From: Rhynchonema sp. JSB1_4
Taxonomy: Eukaryota > Nematoda > Chromadorea > Monhysterida > Xyalidae
Assembly: GCA_030248065.1 (NCBI GenBank)
Contig: JASAMV010004542.1
Span: 37,138 to 101,137, forward strand
Length of the DNA: 64,000 nt
Reading direction: 5' to 3'
In this document: in pieces, positions 11,494 through 24,293 of the stretch
Position numbering within the stretch: position 1 is the first letter of the stretch
Layout of the letters: each line of letters opens with the position of its first letter
Notes under the pieces: model-generated
Seen by the model: only the letters and a program-made list of their open reading frames with translations
The model's database searches: none
What the model was told of the DNA's origin: nothing
Position numbers and translations under genes: made by a program

Positions 11494-13857
11494 ATGCATT
11501 CTTCAAGCGGCGAGTCCATTCGTCGCGAACCAATGCCGGACGTCAATTCCCGGAAGAACAATCAGGTGCCGGACGTCAATTCCCGGTCGAACAAGGCAAT
11601 GCCGGATGCCAGTTTCCGGACGAGAACCGCCGATGACCGCAGCAGTCCGCCGAGGCAGGGAGAACAGACAGGCGGATGGATAGGTCAGTCGGGCGAGTCA
11701 GTGTTGTCCATCGGTCGCGGAGGGACCGAGTGGAAATTCTGGGATGATGAGGAGAGTGACAGTGATGTTTCGTTTATTGAGAACCATGCTTTTGGGTTTT
11801 CGGAGTGCATCGACCGTCATTTGAGAGATCGGAGGTCGGATGCGAAAGTCACTCAGTTCGAAGACCGCTGTAGCGCGGTTGTCGATCGGTCAGGAGATCG
11901 CATCTGTGGTCAATCGGACCAGTCAGATAGACAGGTGTACCGACCGGACACGAAAGCTGGACAGGCGCAGGCAGCGCAGGAGTTCCATGCTAGGTCCGTG
12001 CGGGCAGAGCTAGCTGATGCTCAACAAGAGGATAGACAGGTGTACCGACCGGACACCAGAGCTGGACAGGCGCAGGCAGCGCAGGAGTTCCACGCTAGGT
12101 CCGGGCGGGCGGAGCTATTGGATGCTCAACAGGCGCTGCGGGCGCAGGTGTTGTACGATGAATGGTTGAAGGAAGCACGGGCGCGCAAGGCGCAGGAGAT
12201 CCGTGCGGAGAAGGGACAAGGAGTCCGAGTGGAGGAGCGACAGGATCGTACAACAAAGGGGCAGAAAGCCCATGTGAAGGAAGGACAGGAGTGTCTGGAG
12301 GAGGAAAGGGCGCAGAAGGCGCACGAGATTCGCGTGACAGAAGAAGGGCAGGAGGTTCGTGTACAACAAGGACACGAATGTTCGAGACGGAAAGGACAGG
12401 GAACCCGTATGGCCAAAGAGCCGGGAGCGAAAGGGCAGGAAACTGCACGAGCGCCACAAGGGCAGGAGATCGGACGAGCGCAGCCGGCGCGACAGATCCG
12501 TTACGTGAGTTCGGATACAGGAACCGGACGTACGCGGATTCGTGAGAGATATCAGTCTGAGTCAGAATCGACCAGGGAGAACGTGCTCGATCTGTACTCG
12601 CAGGAGGAGCTCGATGAAGACCAGATACATGAGGTATCGTGGCAAGAGGATTGGTTGAATGCACCCCAGCTCACGGAGCCGTGGCAGTTGCATGAAGAAG
12701 TGGTTGATATCGTGTTCACCACGCACAGATACAGTGACCATCTGTTGAAATGGTTGTATGCAGAGGAGCTACCCCATGATCGATTGCTTGCATCCAGGAT
12801 TTCGGAGCATTTGAACGCGATATCGCTGACGTATGAGCCTTTGTGTGAGTTTGATGACCGGTGTCTCGCCGAGGTTCGCGGATTGTTTGAGATTGAGCAA
12901 GCACGGTCACCGAGATCCGCCAAAACGCGTCAACTGCTTGACAAATGGGGCGAGATACTCGATAACCGAGTGCCGATACGAGTGCTACCATATGGAGACC
13001 GCCACAGTCCGGGCATGCCACTGCAAGAGGGTTCCGAACCCGTGACTTGTGGATTATACAACGATATGTGTCGGAATGAGGACCCGATGTTGTCCATGCC
13101 GAATGTGCTTGAGAATGCGCTCAGAGAACGCACACGGTACTCCGACCTACCCGAACTGGACTACCCAGTGCAGCCGCACACCGTCAGTGTGTCGATGCGT
13201 TTAGTGCCAGTCGGAAAGACGCAATCCCTGTGGCATGGTGCCTCAGTTGAAGAGTGTATGAGCAGCCAACAGGATGAAGCAGGCTGTAGCACGCCTGAAA
13301 GTGCTACTGGAGGTCCCAACCAAACTAAACAGAAACGTGAGTACGACGTACTGTACGAACCGATCGTGAAGTGTGCATACTTCGAACCGGAGGGAGAGTT
13401 GAAGATGGCTGACTACAATCTCCGATTGGGTCATTTCGAAGGGGATGTGAAACGCCCGTCGATAATGTCTATTCCGGTGGAACTCGTTCTGTCGTCTAGA
13501 CCCGACGGAAGGATAGTAACAGCTGTTACGCGTGGTGGTTCTTTGAACACCGAACAGCACGGAACCCGCACCACTGATGTAACTACGATTTATATTTTTC
13601 GAAACTCAGTTGTTTTCCCTTTTTCGAGCAACTTGAGCGCCCTGGTGTGGTGTCTAATCAGAGTTGTAAAACTGAATAGAGCCAGCAGTCCCAATCCCAC
13701 GTTGATGAGAACCGATCAGAATATCGATCGAAACCAAAGCTTCAGTCTTTCGTGGATCACACAATCACAATTCCAGGCGGCATGGAGCCGGATCGGGTGC
13801 GCGTTACTTTGTCGTGCGTCACATGATTGTGCGCATCACAGACGACCACCTCATTGA
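11494..13857 (+). mobile_element. lone gag-like ORF of a degenerate LTR retroelement
   Basis: This is the longest open frame in the window (787 codons) and has no introns. The N-terminal third is hydrophilic. It is followed by an imperfect duplication (about 11,931-12,018 and 12,030-12,130, both encoding DRQVYRPDT..AGQAQAAQEF) and a long Glu/Gln/Arg-rich segment rich in GQE and AQEIR, like a coiled coil. The next part (about 12,600-13,330), containing YSDHLLKWLYAEELPHDRLL, resembles a capsid-like helical region in composition only. No CCHC knuckle, protease DTG, reverse transcriptase or integrase is visible, and the frame after about 13,530 looks like read-through into unrelated DNA. I read it as a non-autonomous or truncated retroelement, or a domesticated gag gene. 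GC content is higher than in the neighbours, fitting a separate origin. Confidence 0.45.
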
Positions 13858-15677
13858 GTTCTTCGCACGAAGTCAGAATCGGTTGGTATTCTGGAAATTG
13901 CTGAGCTGATTAATTGGGTAAAGTTGTGAACATTGTGCGCGAATTGTATTGCTGTGAATTCAACCGACACTTTACGCACACACAATTGTTGCGTTGCTTG
14001 TCATGAACACCACGTAATTAGTTGGATTCTCGAACACTCGTGGATTCACAGTGGGGACTATGTTACAATGCGAAACACACATATCCCAGAAAATGAAACA
14101 TAATTACAACATTAAGGCATAATGCTGCTGCTTCGTCAGTGCTGGTTTGTCAGTTGCATGTATCATGACGCGTGTTCGAGAAATCCACCCAATGACTGTT
14201 TCGTTGCCGTAAAAAATGAGTTTCTGACGTCAAGCTGTGCAACGTGTTTTGGCCACCGGTTTTGATCTGTTTTCACAGATGGGCGGTGCACCAGGTCATC
14301 GTCCGTCGTATTTGTGACGGTGGAATACTATCCTATCTTACTTTGCACCCTGCTACCAGTAGTGTTCGCCCTTGGTCGCTGCTGCGCGAGCATGTCTGCA
14401 TCAGTCAATATGATTTGTTGATCGTTTGGATCGGTGATTGAAATGACAATTGATTGACAACTTGGCTGATGCACCAGCAGGGGTTTGGCGCTGTCGCTGC
14501 CGGTCAGAGCTTTCACCTTGGCTCTTCGTAACTGAATGGGAAGGGGATCATGGTGCGTTGGGGTACTTTGTTAATTTAAAAATGATTGAGTAGCCTCGCT
14601 CGATTTTCAGCCCCAAATTGCGCTCAAACCGTCACCTTTCTGACCACATCGTTTGAACTTATTGCTCGATTCATATTCATTGGCTGCAAGTCTGTCGACG
14701 CCAACTGACAACAACTGTGACTTCGCAACGACGGCGCCGCTGATAATGGTGTCAGGCGCAACTCTGAAAATTTCTTTGGTGAGGTCGCAGTGACTTGATT
14801 GCTTTCGCAGACGAAAGTTCTGTTTTTATAGCTTGCTTCAAGCTTCAATGATAAAAAGCTTGTGAAAAGTTATAACGCAAGTACGAAACTAGCTTGAAGG
14901 TGTTTTGGGGGCACGCACGAGACCACCTGGTGCATTCGCTTTCGCATTGACGATGATCTGATGCACCACCGAACTGTGGAGGAAGATAGAAACCGTCGAA
15001 AAATCAGACGCTACGCAATTTTCATTTTATACGCTGACATTTATGCGCAGATGCAAATGCACGATGAACATGGCATGTGCCCGTATTAGACAATCTTTCA
15101 AAAGCAACAACTAACGCTGCAGTGACTGCGCGGGATCACCGCATATTGAGCGTTTCTCGTTCTCTCGTTTCGCTTTTTCTCGCTTGGATTGCGTTTGGGT
15201 CTCGGATCCTAAAATTTTACAGATAGTGACGATTAATCCCCCGAATAACCCCAGAGGGAATTACTTGGAAAGCTTCCAAATAATCCCCGAGGCGTTATCT
15301 TGCGATAAAAAATGTGGACTGGACGCGAAAAATTACTGATGCACTGGCACTTAATTTCAACAGTCGCCACGTACAGCACGCGGAAGCAAAGAAAACTGTT
15401 TACAAATCTACAAGAAAACCGCAATTGTTGACTGGACGTCAAAGGCAAAAAAGCGCAAGAAGTACTCTGCGCTCACTTGCACCCCGCCACGGCACTGACA
15501 GATGAAACCGGTGACTACTCGTTGTCATCGGCAGCGTAGCCGATACGAATATCTAAAATTGCAAAAAATGGCGCAAACAATTTGCGAAGAAATACAATGT
15601 TTTTAGCGACAACTTGGAAAATAGTGAACGTCAATTGAATTGACTCATTGAAACATCGCAAAGCTCGCCTTTCTGAC
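13858..15677 (-). other. downstream part of two-TM copy B, exons unresolved
   Basis: Later exons of copy B should lie here on the minus strand. One candidate is about 14,639-14,785, with a good acceptor (TTTTCAG) and a donor (AAAG/GTGACG), but I could not settle its frame. The rest is AT-rich with scattered motif copies: GGTGCACCAGGTCATCGTCC at about 14,286 and its mirror near 14,925-14,970. No other gene is seen. Confidence 0.3.
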
Positions 15678-15872
15678 GCGCTGTATCTTCTCGGGCCAAC
15701 ATTCTCCGGGGGCAAAAATGATCAACATCAGTGTGTGTGCAATGAATCCAGCACACAAAATCACAAATCCCGTTGGCGTTTCCTCATTTGAGCAAAATGA
15801 ATTTGCTGTGGTTGTCAGACCGTACAGTATGATGCATGAGGTGAAACTGATTAGTAGCAATTGGGCGGCCAT
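15678..15872 (-). CDS. two-transmembrane family protein, copy B (exon 1 only)
   Basis: Minus-strand exon 1 encodes 65 residues starting MAAQLLLISFTSCIILYGL, then TTTANSFC, GFVILCAGFIAHTLMLIIFAP and EKIQR before a GTCAGA donor. It aligns across its whole length with exon 1 of copies A and C (same two hydrophobic segments, LYGL.TT and an SxC loop). Its length is 195 nt against 192 nt in the others. I could not build the later exons, so it may be a complete gene with diverged exons or a fragment. Confidence 0.5.
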
Positions 15873-16020
15873 TTTCCAATCAACTGACTTGTCCTTCAAA
15901 AATTTGATTTTTATATGGTTTGGAACAATTTGGCTCCCACACACCAGTATCGCTGCTGTTCCACCAATTTGTCACTGTGAACATTGCTGGCATCTATTGG
16001 CAAAAACAAACATCGTTTAA

Positions 16021-17510
16021 AACGGCGACGTTTTTGAGTAAAACGTTGCAGTCGTTTTTCCTATATTCTAAATTGCCTTGATTTTCATTGATTTTTCAGA
16101 GAAAATACCCTGATTCTCAAGGAAAGTCAATTTTTGTCCCTTACTTTTCAGAAATTTTTTCACCAATTTTTACCTAATCGAGGTAACGTCGATATACAGA
16201 ATTATTGACTTGCAATGACGACCCTATTTGGTCCCATAACATGTGGGACTGACATGTGTTTGCAACTCGTTGGAAAAGGATTGAAAAAAATGTTCGTTTT
16301 CCCGTAAAACACACACAATTGCTGACGTTCTTTATCTTTTTGGTATACAGTACATGTTTTGAGCATCCGTACGTTTTTGAAAAAAAGATTTTAAAAAACC
16401 TGGTAATTTTTATGAAGTTTTTGCCCTATTCTACTGACATCAAGGTCGGCACATTTAGAATGGAATCGACCAGCATCAAAGTACTCTATAGAAGCACTGT
16501 AAACAACTTTCAGGCTAGTCTTATTGAAAATTCTAAATAAAATCATTCAACAATAGATAAACACATCAGACCATGCCCGGATGTCAACAAAGGACATGGC
16601 CACGTGATGGGCATAGTTGACTTGGAGCAAGTTTCAGCATCGCTGTTCTCCCATGTGTACAAACAGTCTGGAGAAGGCAGTAAAACCGAGTAATAAGACA
16701 ACATCATATCCTATTTCTTTTTGTCAACACCCCAGATTGGTTATAGGCGTGCTTTGACGCGAGGGGTTTCAACTTACTTATGCTCCAACATAATGCACTT
16801 GCCTCTAATTTGGGACTGTCTTTGGGTCGATAGTCTGCTTACAGTATTTGCGTTCAACATCATGACTCATGTGTTATGAGCTTATGACAACACGAAAAGG
16901 ACGGAACCCCACGACAACAAGCTCGCAATCAAGGCTTGGCATGTTCCGTGTCCAATACTTGATGGATTTTAATCAAGGACGATCACACGTACAAATCGGG
17001 CGAATACAACCCACGCGACATTTACACTGCTTTGAAGAAATGTTAGGCCGAATTCACAGTGTTGCGGATTACGGCTTTCCACGCACATGACATCATTCGC
17101 AATGGAATTTGGATTAACCGGTCGCTAATCCGTCAACCACCACAGCTACTCAGCAACAGGGATTTGAGCTCGCTCGAACTTTGGTTTGGGCGGGTGTCAG
17201 TGAAAACACGTTCCTCATGTTCCTGAGAACCTTGTTGTGTTTCCTTATCTTTGTGCCACGACAGAACAATTGGCATACTGCCTTGTGCTGTGTGTCTCAC
17301 CACATCTAATTTCAAGAACCGCTGTAGCTATAGTTTGACACATGCCATTTGACCTCTTCTCTTCAGTCAAGCAGTGGCAGTTGCTCTCCTGATGAGAACG
17401 AATTGTTGTCGTGACGTGTAAAGGTTGCTGGTCCGAGATTGTCTCCAACAAAATGTTGAATATTTTGACCTTGAGCCAGAGTCAACACACAAAACACATC
17501 ACTGAATGTA
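16021..17510. other. intergenic DNA
   Basis: AT-rich; I see no supported exon, MITE or RNA gene. The longest frames (16,256-16,540 and 16,869-17,090, both +) have no recognisable domain or splice sites that fit neighbours. Confidence 0.4.
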
Positions 17511-17511
17511 A

Positions 17512-18005
17512 TCACAAGAGTATCACTTGTTGATTATCAGTGCCTGTATCGCTCATTGTGCCGGATAATGTTTCACGCTTCCGTTCTCGTTCCAGTCTGG
17601 CCCGAACACAGGTTTCAGTCGGTGTGAGGAGACCGGGAGAAGAACATGACCTCTTGCGGCTCGAACCATGACGGCACAGATCTGACCGGTCGTTGCCACC
17701 GATTTCGCTCACCTCTTGACAAGATGACAGTTTTTTGCCTGAAAATCAGATGTTGTGAGGGTCGCGAAACATCATGGTCTGAAATGAGCAGAATCGCATG
17801 TTGTGCAGTGCTTGTTAACCAGTTTCTACACACAAAGGTACAAAGGTACACACAAAGCTATTTTAACCAACGAAAGTGACGAAATACTTCTCGCACCGTT
17901 TCTGCCGTTCTTCTTTGACACGTCAGCCACGTGCTTCGGTTGTGCCTTCGAGTGCTGCGTGATTGCATCCAACGGCAGTATCAAGTCTCGTTGATTTGGT
18001 TTGGT
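17512..18005 (-). CDS. possible minus-strand exons (two-TM family tail?)
   Basis: Two minus-strand stretches read like coding sequence. The upstream one (about 18,005-17,868) includes TKPNQRDLILPLDAITQHSK and ends near a GTTAAA donor. The other (about 17,712-17,520) includes RARLERERKRETLSGTMSD. Their position between copies B and C, their strand and their hydrophilic Ser/Arg-rich character fit the cytoplasmic part of another family copy (compare SATMSNNSG in copy A). No matching exon 1 was found. This is a weak call. Confidence 0.25.
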
Positions 18006-19018
18006 GACGCGAATCACAATCGCTGATTGTGTGCGACCACCGCCAGTTGTGTCAGGTGATGTTTCACACGGGCTTTTCGGCGGATCTGGTCAATAATAAA
18101 CTAATGTGGTGGTACACTCCGTTGACATAGCTGTGCAACGATGTACTACTCGAGCACCCACTGGTGGTGATGTGTACATGTCTCTGGGATCACGTCGTCA
18201 TCTGCTGCATTCGGGCATTGACGCTGACCTGATGGACGTCTGATAGCGGGCAACCAAACACCATTCAAACCGAACCAACTGATTACCAGCCGCCGCTCAT
18301 CAGCAGGCAATAAGTATGGAAGCAAAGTGGTGACAAACTGACACATTTTGCCAGCCAGAATGTGCCACTTCAATGTGTGCTTCCAAGCGAAAGTTAAGTG
18401 TGGACAGTCAAGCTGAAAATGGACGTGTAAGGTATCTAACCCACATTACCTGTCACAAAGTACTTGCTCTTTGTTGGACTTCGGCCCGATTCTGACCGCA
18501 TCAAACTACCGCTGGCGCACTCGGCGTACGGAAATGCCTATAAGAAATAACTGAAACATCAGTTCGCCTGCTTGGTTTCTAAAACTGCATCTCCAACCTG
18601 CAATTTCGCGCTTCTCGCTGAATTCCAGCCGCGAGACCGATCGTCGAACTTGTTTGAACCGGAGGATCGATCCGAGGCTGTCGTGATGTTACTGAGATCA
18701 TAAATTTGGTTCAATTATGCTTGTTTTGAGGTGATTTCGAATGTGTACAACTACTGTGGCTACGTACTAGTTACATAGGTACACACATGTAGCGGACCAT
18801 TGTTGTACCCTACACTGACGAACACCTGGTGCACCGCATGCCTTTGGAAGTATACGTCGACTGGGCTTTATGCTGGGGCAAACAGTATAATTACATATGT
18901 GTGTTTGAGTTGCACAAAATGTTCCAGTGAGTCAATTCAAAAATTATCCAACCGTACATTAACTAGGTATTGATATGTATATGTATACAGTATGTGCCTA
19001 TCACAACGATAGACTTCA

Positions 19019-20350
19019 TCAACGCAACCTTTGTCTGGAAATATGCGTCCTGGCAGTTCGGTAGCTCGCAGCCGAATACGTGGTCGGCGATCGATCTCTG
19101 ACTACGTCACCACCTTCAAGACCGAGCATCGAATTTGCACCCGATGTGCATGACAGCATCTCGCTCGGTACCTGATACGGTGGGCTGATTTTGTGATGCA
19201 ATATGCACACAAACTGACGATGACCTGGTGCTCTGCTGGTCAGTGAAGATGAATACATTATGACCTGGTGCGGAACAAACCTGTTTCGCAATGCGAGAAT
19301 GGTGAGCTCATGGTACCGAAATCCTTCGTCAAAGAATTTTGCTCGATCCATGTGAGCCTCGAGTCCAGCTCCACCGCCTACCGTGCCGTTGTTCTAACCG
19401 ATTGAGCTAACTGAGTGCGTATTTTTTGTTTTGTTACCTGTTCGACCGAAAATCGACTTTCCAGTGAGTATTTGGACTGAATGTGGTGTTCAGGTGGCTC
19501 GTCGTGCAGCGCACTCAACGAATTCTCCATCGACGCTTGCATCACCTGTTGCATACATAAAGAGTTTATTTGAAACATCAATCACCCGATTTGAAACATC
19601 ACCTTCATGGCATTGCTGGTGCCACGCATTCGTGTCATGATGTCTCTGATCACTGTGGAATGGCGTTTATTACTTCGAACACCATTCGGCACGTTCAGGG
19701 TCTCTTTATTGGTACCTGAATTGAACAGGCAAAACTTAGGCGACTAGCTGATGTTTCAATGCGCTAATGAGTAATGTAGCTCACGACTCGAGTCCCAGAG
19801 CAGATGAGTGGTTGTTTGTTTTGTGCTGTTGATGGTGAGAGTGAGGTGCGGCGCCGTTCTCTTGATGACCTAAAAAGTGCCATCATTGTTATCATGCCCA
19901 GTGATATGGCCGTAATCACGCACGGGCACGACGATGAATTGTGCAGCGTGAATCGGTTGTCAGTTTCAATCTGTTTTCACGGACACGTGGTGCACCGGGC
20001 CATCGTCCGTGCGAATGGCCGGCCAGCCACGTGACCGCAAACTGCTCGCCTAAAGCGTGTCGCTGCTATCCAAACGCAGAGCATCATTGCTTAGTATAAC
20101 AAAGTTCGGGCTACTGATTTCAACAACGTCCAGATTATGAGCAAAATGTGTCATTTACTTTTCGTATCGGCCTTGGCAACATTGTATTAACCGTCGGTAC
20201 ACAGAAGACAACGATGCAAGCGTTCACAGTGCACGAGATAACCAAGATCACAAATCCCGGTGTTCTGTCACACAGTGAGCTCCCAGTGGTCACCAGTCCA
20301 TAAACCAAGGCGCAAGTGTTGATCAAAACAATCGATGAGAGAAATGCCAT
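19019..20350 (-). CDS. two-transmembrane family protein, copy C (7 exons)
   Basis: Minus-strand join 20350-20159, 19869-19785, 19715-19603, 19545-19438, 19377-19281, 19264-19225 and 19184-19019: 801 nt, 266 aa, with all intron phases matching and a TGA stop. Exon 1 is 192 nt, as in copy A, and gives two hydrophobic segments with NTCALVYGLVTTGSSLC and FCVPTVNTMLPRPIR. The hydrophilic part contains VIRDIMTRMRGTSNAMK (copy A: VQDVMKRMHGTASAIK) and an exon beginning VMQASMENSLSALHDE (copy A: VMQASVENSLSG). The small exon 6 (40 nt) is bounded on both sides by the dispersed GACCTGGTGC motif and could be an exonised repeat. Function unknown. Confidence 0.6.
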
Positions 20351-20889
20351 CTTGCTATTGGCAGTTAATTATTGTGTTTTGTATAGTTTTACGCGTTCCT
20401 ATAGCACGATAACGATATTCTTTCGTTTGAACTGGCTAACTTGTAATCATAGTTTTCGTTGCAGAACTTGTCGGAAAGCGGTCACGCGACCTTGATTTCC
20501 AAGAGCGACACACAGTATTTTTGTGATTACCTTGCATATTTAATGCTAATCTTGGCAGCTTTGTGCAATAAAACCGGGGATAAAGCATTAATTTTCCCGC
20601 ACATGAAGGTTTGGGATTACGCGGTATCAAGCACTGACGTCGGAGTCTGCTTTCATCGCGGAGCATTTAGGACTGAGTTAATGTATATGTACAATGTAAA
20701 CAAGCATCAATCAGTTCGACAACACGCTGGGTGCATGGGTATCGGTACCGCTTTCATTTGATCCAACTATTTACTCACAGCAGGATTAAAAAAACCTTTA
20801 TCGCGTTTATGTGTTTACGATATCTCAGCGAGCGGTCAGTGACGTTCATACTTGTTATTTCGTTGCATTAACTACACGCTTCTCGTCTT

Positions 20890-21233
20890 GTTATGAGAAA
20901 AACACTGGTCTAGAAATACGACCATAAAATTCCAAAGTTACCCGCAAAAAACGTTGAGCATCTTTGACAAGTTTTGAGCCAAAGAAATTGACAAAAATGA
21001 GCGCTGTTGAGAGGATAAGTGTTGAGAATACTTGGCATTGGCGCACGCGCCACACGTCAATCAAATATTTTGGTCCATTTACTGGAATAAGCATTTTTGA
21101 AGAAGAAAGAATTTATTGGGCTTTCTTCGGGCAGAATCGTCGCTTGGCTTATAGTTTACCTGGAGACATTCTGGAGAGATTCGCTTGTACACGCCACGAG
21201 TACGAGAACGAAAATCAAATAGAGCATGCTCAT
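20890..21233 (-). CDS. possible small secreted or membrane protein
   Basis: On the minus strand an exon from about 21,233 begins MSMLYLIFVLVLVACTSES, a good signal peptide, and ends at an AG/GTAAAC donor near 21,160. A second stretch (about 21,070-20,891) contains RVRQCQVFSTLILSTALIFV, a likely membrane segment. The phases of the two pieces do not fit with the acceptor I can see, so the model is incomplete. Confidence 0.3.
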
Positions 21234-22325
21234 AAATAGGATGCCTTTATATCTCAGGGTAAAACCCTCACCGGGTTTTTGTCGACGGCACAAGAGTATG
21301 AGGAACGTCTAAGATCCATCTTGTTTTAGCAGAAATTTTTGGGTGCGAAAATGGTACTAGTCGTAAGTTTTTGCGTCAACCCAAACCAAAACACGCAATA
21401 CGTTTGCACACCTATTATCCGCATACAAGTTGCCCCGTTCGGAAAGTGCTTATGGAACCTAGGGTCTTTGGTGCTGTCCACAATGATCTGTGTTGCCAGT
21501 AAAGTTCACATCACGATTTTGCCTTGCTTCTGGATTTCGAATGATGAAGTAATTTTCAGCCGTGGGAACTTTAGTCGTTGGCTTCTACAAGGATCGAGTA
21601 CTGTATACATACATATGCAACCAATAATAAAGAAGAACATTGCCATGAAGAACCAACACATGTACAGTATGTACATAGGTATCAATACATAGGTGATGTA
21701 ATACATAGTTCTGTTGTGCATCTGTTGGTGAAAAAATGGCCGACATGCTGCATACGGAGTGCGCGTGAAGCCCACAATGGTACGAGGGAGTCAATTTAAA
21801 TTCAGCTTAATGAGTCGTGAACAGCTTTAAATCAAAAATTATGTTTCTCCGCTATCCTTGCCCAAAACACCCCCTTTCGTAGACCCAAAAAATCAACAAC
21901 CGCTCAATTAAGCTAGTAGCTACATACTAGGTCAAATGTAATGCGAAACCACAGCTGTGGAAAAAAACAAGACGTCATAAAACAGGACAAGCCACGCGAG
22001 GGTTGTAGTGACACCCAAAAAACCAGCTGATGGAAAGCGTTACGGAACAATTTTAGGTTTTTGTGGGAACCTTTGGGGTTTGTGGGATGTGTGCGGCATT
22101 GGGTTTGGAGATTTTCAGTAACCGAATTTGGTTCAAAGCGCATCTGGTTTCCATGCAGGCGGCGCACAGCATTTCCGTTGGAACGTTGTAGTTCAAAGAA
22201 ATCGAACTTTAAAATGCAGGGTTTTCAGATTATTCTGACGTTCCTGTCACTACATGTTATATTGGTCGAGCGACATTTTGACAGCTTTTCAGTAGTGCCA
22301 AGAATGCTCAGCTACACACTTATAT

Positions 22326-22603
22326 TGGTCGCACAATGACCATATAAGAATTCATCAAAATCCATCCTGATTTTCACGTTCAGTCACTCTTGACTACTGT
22401 GCTATTTGTGATTCTCACAAAACATTTTTAGCTGAAAATAATTTAGCAGATCAACCACGTTGCCGCAGGTCTGAAACATTCTCTTTACTACGTGTTTTGT
22501 GCGTGATCGCGCAACGCAACGTCATTGCCCCGTCACTAGCCTGCTTTGCGATTCAGGAAAAAATTTGACCAATTCTTGTAAAGTCATTGTGCGACCAATA
22601 CCA
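22326..22603. mobile_element. MITE with TTGGTCGCACAATGACC termini
   Basis: The left end reads TTGGTCGCACAATGACCATA and the right end is its near complement, GTCATTGTGCGACCAA, with AAGAATT and AATTCTT inside. A second copy is at about 56,089-56,366 and its palindromic mirror at about 58,260-58,510. Interiors align, including TGATTTTCACGTTCAGTCAC. No coding capacity. Confidence 0.75.
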
Positions 22604-24057
22604 AACATAGGAATGTTGTTTCACGTCAAGGCATATACATACCAATCTGAGACAGAAAACTTCCAACTTTTCTCACCAGGCCCGGAAGCGAAAATGCGAT
22701 CCTTTCTCACATCAACACTTGCTTTGTCACCAAGGCTGTTGGACAATAGGCAGGGCACACAGCTGTCATACAGTACATTATGTACACTGGGTTTTGGTTA
22801 GAAAGCTTGGCCGGCAATGTTATCAGTGGTCTGAGGTTCGTGTTCTGGACACAAAGTCAGATGACATTAATGGGATGATATCGAACGAGTTTTTGTGAAC
22901 TGTGCATGGTGTTGTATTATATTGCTATCATGCATGGTATTGTCTGCACTCACTGCGGTCCCACCCGCAAGACAGTAACACCAATGGAACTCTTTCTGTC
23001 CCATAACACGACCGAGCAACGTGAATCGCCACAGATCGTAAAATTTCGCAGCGTTGCTTCACGGCTCAAAGTTCATAAAAAACGATGACATTTGCACATC
23101 AGCACCGGGGTACAGATTGGTTGAGCCCAGCCAGAACGTGTCAAAATGTTCCAGATTGGTTCTTACAGGGGACCCGGCTTGAAGTTTCATTGGTTTACTT
23201 GCGGCACCCATGTTTTTCGGTGTCTCGATCAGTCCCTATGCAACACTTTGTACTTTTCTGGTGATGCAGGCAGGCAAATGACCAATTTTGGCCCCGGATC
23301 CCAAAAACCGAAGCTTTATTTCGCGTTGGGGCGTTTTCGACCGACTGGGGTCATAATTCAACTTTAGCCCTTTCACGTCCGACTGCTAAGCTTCAACACA
23401 AACCCACTGTCTCTAAATAGTGACTGGTAATAAACTATACTTTGGCGTGTCATTTTAGGAGCGTACTTCAGCTGATATTACCCAATGCGAATAGCAGCTT
23501 TTTCGTGTTGTGTTGATTCGGCTTTGTTTTACACGTGTCTCTTTGCGGGTACTTGTGTTTTGTCGCGGGCCTTGTTGCACAATTTATGGCCGCATTTATC
23601 AGCCTTTAGCTTGCAATCAATATCTGTGTGGTCTGTCACGTTACCAAATGTCTCCTGTGTGGTGTGGGGAATTTATTTTTTTGTTAACCGATATTGTGTG
23701 AAACTTCAGTTTGCAAGAAGATTTGAGTTTCAATGCGCAAAACTGGCATAGATGCCTCATCACCAGATCAAATGAAATTGAAGTTTGGCACGTGTAATGT
23801 TATAGTCCACTGAAAACAACAAATTGACCTCCTGTTCTTATTCATAGTGCCGAATTTCTGTTCTTCAGCATAAAGCATTAAGTTCTCAAGTTTTATCGTC
23901 ACGGAAAGTTTTCATTTGCATGAATCTGAAATGCCGGCTGATCAGTGTGATGGTGATCAGTATTCATTCATTACGAATGTGCAGTGCGCCACTTGAGACA
24001 AAGTTTGCTCTCCGCAAAATTCTGACCTCACGCGTTCCTCACGTGTAACCCGTGTAT
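22604..24057. other. intergenic DNA
   Basis: No supported gene. Frames at 22,906-23,088, 23,146-23,367 and 23,485-23,751 (+) lack matching splice sites or recognisable domains. The first contains CTHC and could be a decayed zinc-binding fragment, but I do not call it. Confidence 0.35.
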
Positions 24058-24293
24058 TGGGTGATATTTTCGAAACGGTGTAAAGGTCAGTTGGGTGTAA
24101 AGGTCGGTGGAAAGCTCGGTCGACAGCTCAGTGTGATAGACCTCGGTGTAAACTTGAAACATTCCACGTTAATAACAGGCAATGTTTCACGTTTACACCG
24201 AGCTACGCCGACCGAGCTTTCGACCGAACTTTACGCGGACCTTTACGCCCAACTGACCTTTACACCGTTTCGAAAATCCCACCCATTGTATGG
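24058..24293. mobile_element. MITE with TTTCGAAACGGTGTAAAGG termini (copy 1)
   Basis: Nearly the whole 236 bp element is a foldback. The left arm reads TTTTCGAAACGGTGTAAAGG, the right arm CCTTTACACCGTTTCGAAAA, and the complementarity continues inward through GTAAAGGTCGG..AAAGCTCGG to a short loop with AATGTTTCAC. Copy 2 is 400 bp downstream and a half copy is at 47,663. Confidence 0.85.

Noticed and set aside
12095..12664. 189-codon Pro/Ser-rich minus-strand frame
   Set aside because: Shadow of the gag-like ORF; its composition follows from the Glu/Gln/Arg-rich plus-strand coding.
19340..19400. tRNA-like text on the minus strand (TAGCTCAATCGGTTAGAAC)
   Set aside because: Only the A-box-like part fits; there is no proper acceptor or T arm, and the downstream part is exon 5 of the two-TM copy C.
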